From RUG572 sp964386385 (GTDB lineage: Bacteria > Verrucomicrobiota > Kiritimatiellia > RFP12 > UBA1067), in assembly GCA_964386385.1 (NCBI GenBank), contig CAYLRN010000010.1:1-64000 (forward strand): 64,000 bases of DNA, given 5' to 3'. The notes beneath the pieces are model-generated. The model made no database searches. It was not told where the DNA came from and saw only the letters and a program-made list of their open reading frames with translations. Position numbers and translations under genes: made by a program. Shown in pieces: positions 44,662-52,948 of the stretch (position 1 is the first letter of the stretch; the number at the start of each line of letters is the position of its first letter).

Positions 44662-46149
44662 TCATGGTGCGACGCCGCCGCCGAGGGCCTTGTAGAGGGA
44701 GATGAGGTCGAGCGTGATCTGTCCGCGGCTGATGGTCAGCGACTCCTCCAGGGTGAGGAGGGAGCGCTGGGCGTCGAGGACGTTGTTGAAGTCCGCCAGG
44801 CCGTTCTTGTAGAGGTCGTTGGAGATGTCCACGGCGGCGCGGGCGGCCTTGACGGCGCCCTGGAGCGACTGGTAGCGGTGGTACTCCTGGGTGTAGGCGC
44901 TGTAGGCGTTGCGCGTCTCGTCGAACGCGGTCTGCACGGCGAGCTCGTACCTGAGCGCGGCCTCCGCCATCTTGGACTCCTCGACCTTCATGTTGGCGAC
45001 GAGGTTGCCGCCCTGGAAGATCGGCCAGCTGAAGCCGGGACCGATGGATGCGAGGAAGGAGTCGCGACGGAAGAACTTGTTGGCCTTCACGCTGTCAAGC
45101 CCCAGCGACCCGTTGATGAAGAACTTCGGGAAGAGCTGGGCGGTGGCGACGCCGACGAAGGCGACCTGCGCGGCGAGCTGGCGTTCGGCGCGGCGGACGT
45201 CGGGGCGGCCGCGCATCGTGTCCAGGGGGATCTCGGCGAGGCGCTGCGGGGCGACGAGCCAGTCGCGCTTCGGCAGGTCGCGCAGCATTTCGTGGAGGGA
45301 GCCGGGCATCGTGCCGGTGAGGATGGCGATCGCGTTCATCAGCCTCTCCTCGGAGGCGAGGAGGTTCGGAATGGAGGCGCGGGTCTGCTCGACGTTGTAC
45401 TTGGCCTGGTTGACGGCGAGTTCGTCGCCGATGCCGGAGTCGAGGCGCGACTTGAGGATGTCGTACGTCTCGCTCTGGAGCTTCAGGTTCGCGCGGGCGA
45501 CTACGAGGCGTTCCTGCGTCGTGCGCAAGGAGACGTACTGGCCGGCGATTTCGGACGTGAGGGAGACCCATGCGTCCTCAAGCGAGCACTGCGCGGCGTC
45601 CAACGTGGCGCCGGCCGCCTCGTACGCGCGGCGCGTTCCGCCGAAGACGTCGATCTCCCACGTCGCGTCGAAGCCGCTGCTCCACGTGTCGCCGTGGTAG
45701 TTCTTCCCAGTCGCCCAGCGCGAGCTCGTGAAGCGGTGCGCGCCGCTGCGCGCGTAGGTGCCGTCCATCGACACCTTCGGCATGAAGTCGGCCGCGCTGC
45801 CGACGAGTTCCCAGCGCGCCTGGACGAGGCGTTCCTGCGCCATGAGGAACGTCAGGTTGTTGGAGATGGCGGCCTCGACGAGGTTGGTGAGCACGTCGTC
45901 GTTGAACTGGTTCCACCAGCCGCGGATCGAGTCCGCGGTGATGGGTCTGCGCGGGTCTGCGGCCGCGTCGGCGGCCTGGAATTCGCCCGTCGCCGTCTTG
46001 TTCGTCGTCGGGTAGCCGGCGTCCGGGGCCGGGACGGCCGGCGCCGCGACCTCGGGCTCCCTGTAGTCAGGCCCCACGGACCACGTGCCGCACCCTGCGG
46101 CCAGCGCCAGAAGGCCGGCCGCGCCAATTGTCGTCAATTCGATTTTCAT
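44662..46149 (-). CDS. RND efflux outer-membrane lipoprotein (TolC/NodT family)
   Basis: The 495-residue protein has a lipoprotein signal (LLALAAGC) and the two-fold outer-membrane efflux repeat. Family blocks include VSLTSEIAGQYVSLR, MRGRPDVRRAERQLAA and GSLGLDSV. It forms the trimeric exit duct of the RND pump encoded by the two preceding genes of the operon. The order tetR-adaptor-pump-duct supports assignment. Confidence 0.94.
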   Translation of the reverse strand: MKIELTTIGAAGLLALAAGCGTWSVGPDYREPEVAAPAVPAPDAGYPTTNKTATGEFQAADAAADPRRPITADSIRGWWNQFNDDVLTNLVEAAISNNLTFLMAQERLVQARWELVGSAADFMPKVSMDGTYARSGAHRFTSSRWATGKNYHGDTWSSGFDATWEIDVFGGTRRAYEAAGATLDAAQCSLEDAWVSLTSEIAGQYVSLRTTQERLVVARANLKLQSETYDILKSRLDSGIGDELAVNQAKYNVEQTRASIPNLLASEERLMNAIAILTGTMPGSLHEMLRDLPKRDWLVAPQRLAEIPLDTMRGRPDVRRAERQLAAQVAFVGVATAQLFPKFFINGSLGLDSVKANKFFRRDSFLASIGPGFSWPIFQGGNLVANMKVEESKMAEAALRYELAVQTAFDETRNAYSAYTQEYHRYQSLQGAVKAARAAVDISNDLYKNGLADFNNVLDAQRSLLTLEESLTISRGQITLDLISLYKALGGGVAP

Positions 46150-46165
46150 TTCAGTCCCTCTCCTT

Positions 46166-49100
46166 TTACTTTGAAGCGCGGTCCTTGAGCTGGCGCCTGC
46201 GAAGCGCCGTGACCTGGAAATACTCGAACACGTGCTTTACGCGCTCGCGCCACGTCTCGAAGAGCGCGTAGAGGCCCGGCACCAGCAGGATGCCGAACGC
46301 CACGGACGCGCCCATGCCGAAGAACTCCGTGATGCCGATGGCGTTGCGCGACGCGGCGCCGGCCCCTGCCGCGCACCACTGCGGGAAGAATAGGTTCAGC
46401 ACCATCGGCAGCGTTCCGAGCAGCGTCGTGAGGGCGGTCATGAGCAGCGCGCGCAGACGCTCGCCTGCGGCGGACGCGGCGGCCTCGACGATGGAGTAGC
46501 CCTCCTGCTCCCTCTTGTCCTTCGCGAACTCGACTATGAGAATCGCGTTCTTCGAGGCGAGGCCGACGAGCAGGACGAGACCCAGCTGCGCGTAGATGCT
46601 CAGGCTCAGCCCGAAGAGCTTGAGGCCCACGAGCGCGCCCAGCACGGCCACGAAGATCGAGAGCATCACCGGCATCGGAATCGTCCAGGATTCGTACTGC
46701 GCCACGAGGAACAGGTAGCCGAATATCAAGGCAAGGCCGACGAGCGGCGCGGTGCTGCCGGACGTGCGCTGCTCCTGGAACGTGATTCCGCCCCATTCGT
46801 AGGCGAAGCCCTGCGGCAGTTCGGCCTTCATCAGTTCGGCGATTTCGCGGATCACGGTGCCGGTGGCGACGCCGGGCTTTGGCATGACGGTGATGTCGGC
46901 CGACGGATACATGTTGAAGCGCTTCATGATGCGCGGGCTGAGCTCGCGCGTAATCGTTCCGAGCGAGCCGAGCGGGACCATGCTGCCGGTATCGGAGCGC
47001 ACGTAGAGGCGCTGCACGTCCTCCGGCGTGGCGCGGCCGGACCAGTCGGCGCGGACGGTCACGCGGTTCACCTGCGTGCCGAGGTTGACGTCGTTCACGT
47101 AGCGCGAGCCGAGGTAGTTCTGCATCGTCGTGTAGGCCGTGGCCACGGGGACGTGGAACATCTGCGCCTTGTCGCGGTCCATGTTGAAGCGAAGATGCGG
47201 GGTCTTCGCGGTGAAACCGGAGAACGCGGCCAGGACGTTCGGGTTCGCGTTGAGGGCCTTGAGCACCTTGCCCTGCACCTCGTCGATCAGCATCGGGTCG
47301 GTGGACTCGGTCGATTCAAGGCGGAGGTCGATGGCGTCGCTCGTGCCGAGGCCGGGAATGGCCGGGGGCATGAAGACGCGCCAGGCCGGTTCCGGTATCT
47401 TGGCTAGCTCCTTCTGGATGCGCTCCACCATCGCGCCGGCCGTCGACTCCTTCGCGCGGCGCTCGCTCCAGTCCGTCAGGTCGGCGACGAGAAGGCACTG
47501 CGATTCGCCGCGACCGCCCGTGAAGGAGAAGCCCTGCACGGTCAGGCAGCTCTTGACCTCGGGCATTTTCCGAAGCAAATCGACTGCGCGCATGGCGACG
47601 TCCCGCGTGCGGGGAAGCGTACTGCCCTCCGGCATTTCCATGGAGACGAACACCACGGCCTGGTCTTCCGACGGCAGGAACGACGTCTCCGTCTGCCGGA
47701 ACATCTGTATCGATCCGAGAATCGTCAGCACGAGCAGGACGCCCACGAGCATGAGCCGGCCCGACAGCCAGCGCGCGCATCCGACGAAGAAGCCCTTGAA
47801 GCGGTCGACGCCCCAGTTGAACCACGCCAGCGGGCCGTGCTTGAACGGACGCGCCTCGCGCAGGAGGAGCGAGCAGAGGGCGGGCGCCAGGGTGAGGGCG
47901 CACACCGTCGAAAAGCACACGGCCGTGGAGAGCGTGACGGAGAACTGCTGGTAGATGCGTCCCTGGATGCCGCTCATGAACCCGATCGGCACGAAGATGC
48001 CGAGCAGCACCAGCGTCGTCGCGATGACGGCGGACGTCACATCGCTCATGGCCTGGATCGTGGCCTCCTTCGAGTTGAGCCCGCGCGTCTCGATCAGGTA
48101 CTGGACGCGCTCCACCACGACGATGCAGTCGTCCACCACGACGCCGATCGCAAGCACAAGGCCGAATAGCGTGAGGATGTTGATGGAGTAGTCAAGAATG
48201 GCCATGACGATGAACGTGGAGCAGATCGACACGGGGATCGTGAGGCACGGGATGAGCGTCGCGCGCCAGTCCTGCAGGAAGATGTAGCAGACGAGCACGA
48301 CGAGGATGAACGTGATGACGAGCGTCTCGACGATTTCGCTGATGCACATTCGCACGTAGCGCGTGGCGTCGTAGGCGACGATGTACTCCAGGTCTCCCGG
48401 AAAGTTGGCCTTCAGGCGCTCCATCTCCGCCAGCACGGCGTCCATCGTGGCGATGGCGTTCGCGCCGGGCTTCTGGTTGATGGCGATCTGAATCGACGTC
48501 GCGCTGTTGAACTGTCCGTCGAACGCATAGCTCTGCTCGCCGATCTCCGTGCGCGCGACATCCTTCAGGCGCACCATGCCGCCGTTCTCGTCGCGGCGGA
48601 TGACGATCTCGTCAAACTCCTTCGCCGTCAGAAGGCGCCCCTTGGAGAGGAGCGTGTAGGAGAACGCGCCGTGCTTCTCGACCGGCGCGGAGCCGACGAC
48701 GCCGAGCGAGGCCTGCACGTTCTGCTTGGAGATGGCGGCGATGACCTCTTCAGAGTTCATGCCCTGCGCCGCCATGCGGTTCGGGTCCATCCACACGCGG
48801 ACGGACAGCTTCGGACCGTAGATCTGCGCGTCGCCGACGCCCGGCACACGGAGGAGCACGGGCTGGATGATGTTGTAGGCGTAGTCGGACATCTGCAGGC
48901 GCGTGAGCTTCTTGCCGGGCGTCTGCAGCGCGATGAAGCCAAGCGTATCCGTGGACTCCGCTCGGACGCGGCCGCCGAGTTCCTTCGCCTCCGCTGGCAG
49001 CTTCGCCTCGGCCTGCGACAGACGGTTCTGCACCTTGACGAGGTCCATGTCCTGGTCGGACTCGACCTCGAAGGAGACGGACAGCGAGTACGTGCCGTCG

Positions 49101-49393
49101 TCCGCGCATTCGGAGGACATGTAGATCATGTCGTCCACGCCGTTGATCTCGTCTTCGATCGGCGTGGCGATCGTGTTCATCACCTCGCGGGAATTGGAGC
49201 CGGGATACGTGTACGTCACCTGGATTTCGGGCGGCGTCACGCGGGGGTACTGGGTGATCGGCAGGCTCGTGATGGCCATCACGCCGGCGATCGTCAGCAG
49301 GATGGAGATGACCATGGCGAATCGCGGGCGTTCGACGAACACGCGCGAGAACGTCTTGATCTGGTTGATCGATTCTCGTATTGAAATCTTCAT
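46166..49393 (-). CDS. RND multidrug efflux pump, inner-membrane component
   Basis: The 1075-residue AcrB/MexB-type HAE1 pump has 12 membrane segments and two large periplasmic loops. The proton-relay Asp pair is D421-D422 in GVVVDDCIVVVERV. Opening blocks ITQYPRVTPPEIQVTYTYPG and the late GLASKNAILIVEFAKD are typical. It exports drugs or bile-type compounds using proton force. The ATG at 49393 has AGAGG 8 nt upstream, better than the GTG at 49402. Confidence 0.96.
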   Translation of the reverse strand: MKISIRESINQIKTFSRVFVERPRFAMVISILLTIAGVMAITSLPITQYPRVTPPEIQVTYTYPGSNSREVMNTIATPIEDEINGVDDMIYMSSECADDGTYSLSVSFEVESDQDMDLVKVQNRLSQAEAKLPAEAKELGGRVRAESTDTLGFIALQTPGKKLTRLQMSDYAYNIIQPVLLRVPGVGDAQIYGPKLSVRVWMDPNRMAAQGMNSEEVIAAISKQNVQASLGVVGSAPVEKHGAFSYTLLSKGRLLTAKEFDEIVIRRDENGGMVRLKDVARTEIGEQSYAFDGQFNSATSIQIAINQKPGANAIATMDAVLAEMERLKANFPGDLEYIVAYDATRYVRMCISEIVETLVITFILVVLVCYIFLQDWRATLIPCLTIPVSICSTFIVMAILDYSINILTLFGLVLAIGVVVDDCIVVVERVQYLIETRGLNSKEATIQAMSDVTSAVIATTLVLLGIFVPIGFMSGIQGRIYQQFSVTLSTAVCFSTVCALTLAPALCSLLLREARPFKHGPLAWFNWGVDRFKGFFVGCARWLSGRLMLVGVLLVLTILGSIQMFRQTETSFLPSEDQAVVFVSMEMPEGSTLPRTRDVAMRAVDLLRKMPEVKSCLTVQGFSFTGGRGESQCLLVADLTDWSERRAKESTAGAMVERIQKELAKIPEPAWRVFMPPAIPGLGTSDAIDLRLESTESTDPMLIDEVQGKVLKALNANPNVLAAFSGFTAKTPHLRFNMDRDKAQMFHVPVATAYTTMQNYLGSRYVNDVNLGTQVNRVTVRADWSGRATPEDVQRLYVRSDTGSMVPLGSLGTITRELSPRIMKRFNMYPSADITVMPKPGVATGTVIREIAELMKAELPQGFAYEWGGITFQEQRTSGSTAPLVGLALIFGYLFLVAQYESWTIPMPVMLSIFVAVLGALVGLKLFGLSLSIYAQLGLVLLVGLASKNAILIVEFAKDKREQEGYSIVEAAASAAGERLRALLMTALTTLLGTLPMVLNLFFPQWCAAGAGAASRNAIGITEFFGMGASVAFGILLVPGLYALFETWRERVKHVFEYFQVTALRRRQLKDRASK

Positions 49394-49450
49394 GGGTTGC
49401 ACCTCTCGGTCGCGACGGGGAAGTCGCGGAAAGCGGCAGACGTACCTGGG

Positions 49451-50710
49451 CTACTTCTGCGCGGCGGCCTTCGCGCCCGCCTCGCGCTCCTCGTATGTCT
49501 TGTAGTTGGGGTCGTTCTCCTCGTTGGGCGTGGCGTCGGTCTGATAGACCTTCATCCCCTCGGCGAGCTTGCCCGTGCCGGAGACGACAATCGTCTCGCC
49601 CTCCTTGACGCCGCTCGTGCACGGCACCCAGCCGTCGGACATCTCCCGCGTCTCGACGGGACGCGCCGTGACGGTGTTGTCGGCCTTCAGCACCCACACG
49701 CCCACGTTGCCGCCCGGCAGGTCGAAGATCGCGGTCTGCGGGACGCAGACGAGCTTCGGCGGCGTCTTGAGGTCGGCGATCAGCGTGACGTACGTGTTCG
49801 GCACGAGAAGGCGGTCCGGGTTGGGGAAGGAGAGGCGCATGGTGATCGTGGCAGTCTCGGCGTTCATCGTGTTGTCGTCGAACGCGAACGTGCCGTCGCC
49901 CTTGTAGACGTCGCCCGTCGGGAGGACGATGCGCATGCGGCGGTCGACGTCCTTGCCGGCGAGAAGCGCCGTGCGCCAGGCGACGTAGGCGCGGTCGGTG
50001 AGCGGGAACGTCACGCGGATGGGGTCCACCTGGACGATCTTCGCAAGCGAGCCCTTCGACGGCGCCACGTAGTCGCCCACGTGCGCGGAAGTCTTTCCGA
50101 TCTGTCCGGCGATCGGCGCGACGACGCGCGCCTTCTTCAGGTCGTATTCGGCGACGACGAGGTTCGCCCTCGCCTGCATGACGGAGGCCTTGGACTTCTC
50201 GGCGCCCGCCTCGGCGTTGTCGCGTTCGAGCTGCGTGATGCCGCGCGCGTCGGCCTTCTGCATTCGCTCCCAGTAGCGCTCGGCGCGGCGGGCCTCCGCC
50301 TCGGCGGCCTCCAGGTCGGCCTTGCGCTGGTTCACGACGGCGCGGTAGCGCTCGTCGTCCAGGACGTAGAGCAGCTGCCCCTCCTTGACGATGTCGCCTT
50401 CCTTGAACTTGACTTCCTTGATGTAGCCGTCCACCTGCGGCAGAAGCTCGACCTCCTGGACCGGTTCGGCGTGGGCGATGTACTTTTCGGGAAGATTGTA
50501 TTCGCGCAGTTCGGCCTTCGCCACCGCGACGCTCGCCGGCGGCTGCGCGCGCTGCTGCGGAGCCTCGGCCTTCTGCGGCGTCATGTCGCGCACCATCCAG
50601 CCGCCGACCACAGAGGCCGCCGCCAGGGCCACCGTTCCAATGACGGAACCGATGGAGGAACCGTTCTTCTCAACGGACTTCGCCGCGTCTTTCTTCGATT
50701 CTGCTTCCAT
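49451..50710 (-). CDS. RND efflux periplasmic adaptor subunit
   Basis: The 419-residue membrane-fusion protein has an N-terminal hydrophobic anchor at about 24-40, lipoyl half (VDGYIKEVKFKEGDIVKEGQLLYVLD), a helical hairpin, then ARVVAPIAGQIGKTSAHVGDYV and barrel domains. It links pump and outer-membrane duct. The C-terminal tail is rich in Glu/Lys/Ala. AGGTG lies 6 nt before the ATG at 50710. It follows tetR by 19 nt. Confidence 0.94.
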   Translation of the reverse strand: MEAESKKDAAKSVEKNGSSIGSVIGTVALAAASVVGGWMVRDMTPQKAEAPQQRAQPPASVAVAKAELREYNLPEKYIAHAEPVQEVELLPQVDGYIKEVKFKEGDIVKEGQLLYVLDDERYRAVVNQRKADLEAAEAEARRAERYWERMQKADARGITQLERDNAEAGAEKSKASVMQARANLVVAEYDLKKARVVAPIAGQIGKTSAHVGDYVAPSKGSLAKIVQVDPIRVTFPLTDRAYVAWRTALLAGKDVDRRMRIVLPTGDVYKGDGTFAFDDNTMNAETATITMRLSFPNPDRLLVPNTYVTLIADLKTPPKLVCVPQTAIFDLPGGNVGVWVLKADNTVTARPVETREMSDGWVPCTSGVKEGETIVVSGTGKLAEGMKVYQTDATPNEENDPNYKTYEEREAGAKAAAQK

Positions 50711-50729
50711 GCTCTTCACCTGTTCGTTT

Positions 50730-51359
50730 CTATCTGTTTTCCGTTCGTTTCAAAGAGTCCCACACGGCGCGGTAGGCGCCGTTCAGCGTCGCCTCCAGGT
50801 CGCTGCCGAGAAAGCCGTCTATCCGCGCGCGCACAAGGCCGTGCCACATCGCGACGCAGGCGTTCGCCACCTGGTCGGAGGCGACGCCCTCCCGCGCCCG
50901 GCCGGCGCGGACGTCGTTCTCCAGGGCGGTGCGGAAGGCGTGGATCGGGCCGAACTTGTCGTTGGCGAGGAGGTCTTCGCGCACTTTCGCCATCGTGGCG
51001 TCCGTCCAGCGGATCTGGCTTTCCATCAGCATGAAGAAAGCGGAGCCGTGCGCGTCCCTGACGGTCGCCGCCGCGTTCTTGACCATCATGTCGGCGACTT
51101 CGAGGAACGTCAGCTCGCCCTTCGGCTTCAGGGCGTCGATCTGCCGCTCGAACTTGTCCAGCATCTCGTCGACGAGCGCGATGAGAAGCGCCTCCTTCGA
51201 GGCGAAGTGCCAGTAGACCGCGCCCTTCGTCATCTTCAGGCGCGCCGCGATATGCGTGAAAGTGGTGTGCTCGTAGCCCTGCCGCGCAAAGAGATCGAGC
51301 GCACTTGCCAGAATGCGGGTGCGCGTCTTTTCGGCTTCGTCTTTCGTCTTGCGTGGCAT
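50730..51359 (-). CDS. TetR-family repressor of the efflux operon
   Basis: The 209-residue protein has an N-terminal helix-turn-helix (TRTRILASALDLFARQGYEHTT through MTKGAVYWHFASKEALL blocks) and a ligand-binding C-terminal domain of the AcrR/TtgR type. It heads the efflux operon. A perfect palindrome inside its own promoter is the likely operator, so inducer binding would release the whole tetR-adaptor-pump-duct unit. Inducer unknown. Confidence 0.93.
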   Translation of the reverse strand: MPRKTKDEAEKTRTRILASALDLFARQGYEHTTFTHIAARLKMTKGAVYWHFASKEALLIALVDEMLDKFERQIDALKPKGELTFLEVADMMVKNAAATVRDAHGSAFFMLMESQIRWTDATMAKVREDLLANDKFGPIHAFRTALENDVRAGRAREGVASDQVANACVAMWHGLVRARIDGFLGSDLEATLNGAYRAVWDSLKRTENR

Positions 51360-51392
51360 GTTTCGTCCTAGTGTGGCTTTTCAAGGGCGCGT

Positions 51393-51422
51393 ATTATACA
51401 TACCTACTGGTAGGTATGTCAA
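51393..51422 (-). promoter_or_regulatory. Efflux operon promoter with TetR operator in the spacer
   Basis: On the minus strand consensus TTGACA (51417-51422), an 18-bp spacer and consensus TATAAT (51393-51398). A perfect 22-bp palindrome with arms ACATACCTAC and GTAGGTATGT spans 51398-51419, filling the spacer. Confidence 0.88.
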
Positions 51423-51433
51423 GTGGCGCCGGC

Positions 51434-51462
51434 TTGACTTCGGCGGCGTTTTTTAGGATAAT
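51434..51462 (+). promoter_or_regulatory. Promoter of the serine hydrolase gene
   Basis: TTGACT (51434-51439), 17 bp, GATAAT (51457-51462). The start codon follows after 7 nt. The -35 is 15 bp from the divergent TetR operator. Confidence 0.6.
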
Positions 51463-51469
51463 CGTCCGC

Positions 51470-52693
51470 ATGAAAACAATGACAACCGCCTTTGTCGTAG
51501 CGGGCCTTGCGTTCGCATCGTCCGCGCTCGCCGCCCCGGCGACGCCGTCCGGGACAACCTTCGCGCGCGACGCGCTGCAGAAGTACGTGGACTCCGGCGA
51601 GCTGCCGGGCGCAATCAGCGTGCTTTACAGGAACGGAGTGGAGGAGGTCGCGTGCCTGGGCTACTCCGACGTCGCGAAGAAGCGTCCGATAGGGATGGAC
51701 GACGTGTTCATGCAGTGCTCTCAGACGAAGGGCTTCTGCGGCGTCACGGTCGCAATCCTCGTGGAGGAGGGGAAGCTGAATCTGGACGACCCCGTGTCGA
51801 AGTACCTGCCGGAGTTCCGCGAGCTCTGGATCCAGGCGTCGAACTCCAACGGGGTGAAGACGCTCGTGCGCGCGAAGAACGTCCTGACCGTCCGCAACGT
51901 GATGAACCACACGGGCGGCTTCCCGTTCGAGCTTCCGAACGGACAGCTCATGGGCGGGTGGTCCCGCCGCATGCCGCTGCGCTCCGTGGCGGCGACGGCG
52001 GCCGCGCAGCCGATCATGTTCGAGCCCGGCACGAAGGTGCAGTACTCCAACGTGGGCATCGACATCGGGGCGGCGGTAGTGGAGAAGGTATCGGGACGGC
52101 GCTGGGAGGACTTCCTCGCCGAGCGCGTCTTCAAGCCGCTGGGCATGGTGAATTCCGGCTTCTGGCCGTCGAAGGAGCAGCTCGAACACAAGATTGAAAT
52201 GTACGACTGCCAGAAGGGAGCGCCCGCGAAATGGCGCGAGCAGGCGGACTGGATGCAGCGTCCGTACGCCGACGACCGCGTGTTCCCAAGCGCGGGAGCC
52301 GGGCTTTGGACGACCGCGGCAGACCAGCTGAAGTTCTACAAGATGCTCATGAACCTCGGCGTGGGCGAGAACGGCGCGCGCATCCTCAAGGAGGAGACCG
52401 TCAAGTCCATCCTCGCCACCAGCACGCGCCCCGCCGGCCTCAAGGACCCGAACTACTCGCTCGGACTGAACGCGCCGCTCAAGGACCACGAGAACGCGAC
52501 GTTCGGCCACGGCGGCGCATGGGGCACGAACTGCTCCGTAAACTGGCACAAGAAGGAACTCGTGCTCTGGGTCGTGCAGCTCACCGGCGGACCGCGTCCG
52601 TGGGACTCCGCGCGCTGGCAGGCCGCGAACGGCTTCTTCAAGGCGAAAATCGACACGAAGGGGGCCGACGCCTACACCGGCCGCCTGAAATGA
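51470..52693 (+). CDS. Secreted serine hydrolase (beta-lactamase / DD-peptidase-like family)
   Basis: The 407-residue protein has a signal peptide (to about ALAA, 22). It carries the class C-type triad of motifs: Ser84-x-x-Lys87 in CSQTKG, YSN in VQYSNVGID, and HGG in FGHGGAWGTN. Such proteins are mostly esterases or D-aminopeptidases; true beta-lactamase activity is uncertain. It is divergent from tetR and could share its regulation. ATG 51470 gives the signal peptide; earlier in-frame starts would cross the operator. Confidence 0.88.
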   Translation: MKTMTTAFVVAGLAFASSALAAPATPSGTTFARDALQKYVDSGELPGAISVLYRNGVEEVACLGYSDVAKKRPIGMDDVFMQCSQTKGFCGVTVAILVEEGKLNLDDPVSKYLPEFRELWIQASNSNGVKTLVRAKNVLTVRNVMNHTGGFPFELPNGQLMGGWSRRMPLRSVAATAAAQPIMFEPGTKVQYSNVGIDIGAAVVEKVSGRRWEDFLAERVFKPLGMVNSGFWPSKEQLEHKIEMYDCQKGAPAKWREQADWMQRPYADDRVFPSAGAGLWTTAADQLKFYKMLMNLGVGENGARILKEETVKSILATSTRPAGLKDPNYSLGLNAPLKDHENATFGHGGAWGTNCSVNWHKKELVLWVVQLTGGPRPWDSARWQAANGFFKAKIDTKGADAYTGRLK

Positions 52694-52704
52694 CCCGCGC
52701 GCCC

Positions 52705-52734
52705 TTGACTGGAGGCGGTGGGGTTTGATAGAAT
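52705..52734 (+). promoter_or_regulatory. Promoter of the leuACD operon
   Basis: TTGACT (52705-52710), 18-bp spacer, TAGAAT (52729-52734), giving a predicted transcript start near 52741 and a leader of about 210 nt before leuA. Confidence 0.65.
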
Positions 52735-52765
52735 CTCACCACCTCTGAAAAGGGGAACTGAAAAC

Positions 52766-52840
52766 ATGAAAAGGAACCTCAAGAACAGCCTCGGACCTGC
52801 CTTCCTCCTTCGCGGGAGCGAAGCGGGCGTTCGTTGCTGA
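52766..52840 (+). CDS. leuL: Putative leucine leader peptide of leuA
   Basis: A 24-residue reading frame (MKRNLKNSLGPAFLLRGSEA then GVRC) contains four Leu codons, two of them adjacent (ctc ctt at 52805-52810). AGGGG lies 10 nt before the ATG. The Leu pair sits at the base of a hairpin, CTTCGC-ggga-GCGAAG (52808-52823). The peptide ends upstream of a terminator, as in transcription attenuation. It is too short for normal gene finders; homology is not expected beyond the Leu codons. Confidence 0.55.
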   Translation: MKRNLKNSLGPAFLLRGSEAGVRC

Positions 52841-52877
52841 AATCCCAGAGGAGAATCCATGTCCCTCGCACGGCAGA

Positions 52878-52910
52878 AACGACCCCGCGAAAAGGCGAGG
52901 TCGTTTTTTG
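52878..52910 (+). terminator. Putative attenuator terminator before leuA
   Basis: AACGACC (52878-52884) pairs with GGTCGTT (52899-52905), with an inner CGC/GCG, followed by a run of T. Upstream GCGGG and TCGTT (52823-52827, 52831-52835) could instead pair with AACGA and CCCGC of the left arm (52878-52888), forming an antiterminator. Confidence 0.7.
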
Positions 52911-52948
52911 TTTGGGCGGCGGATGGACGGCAAAAGGAGCAAGTGAAA

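Noticed and set aside
52741..52948. T-box riboswitch in the leuA leader
   Set aside because: No T-box sequence (AGGGTGGNACCGCG-like) is present; a leader peptide and overlapping hairpins explain the region better.
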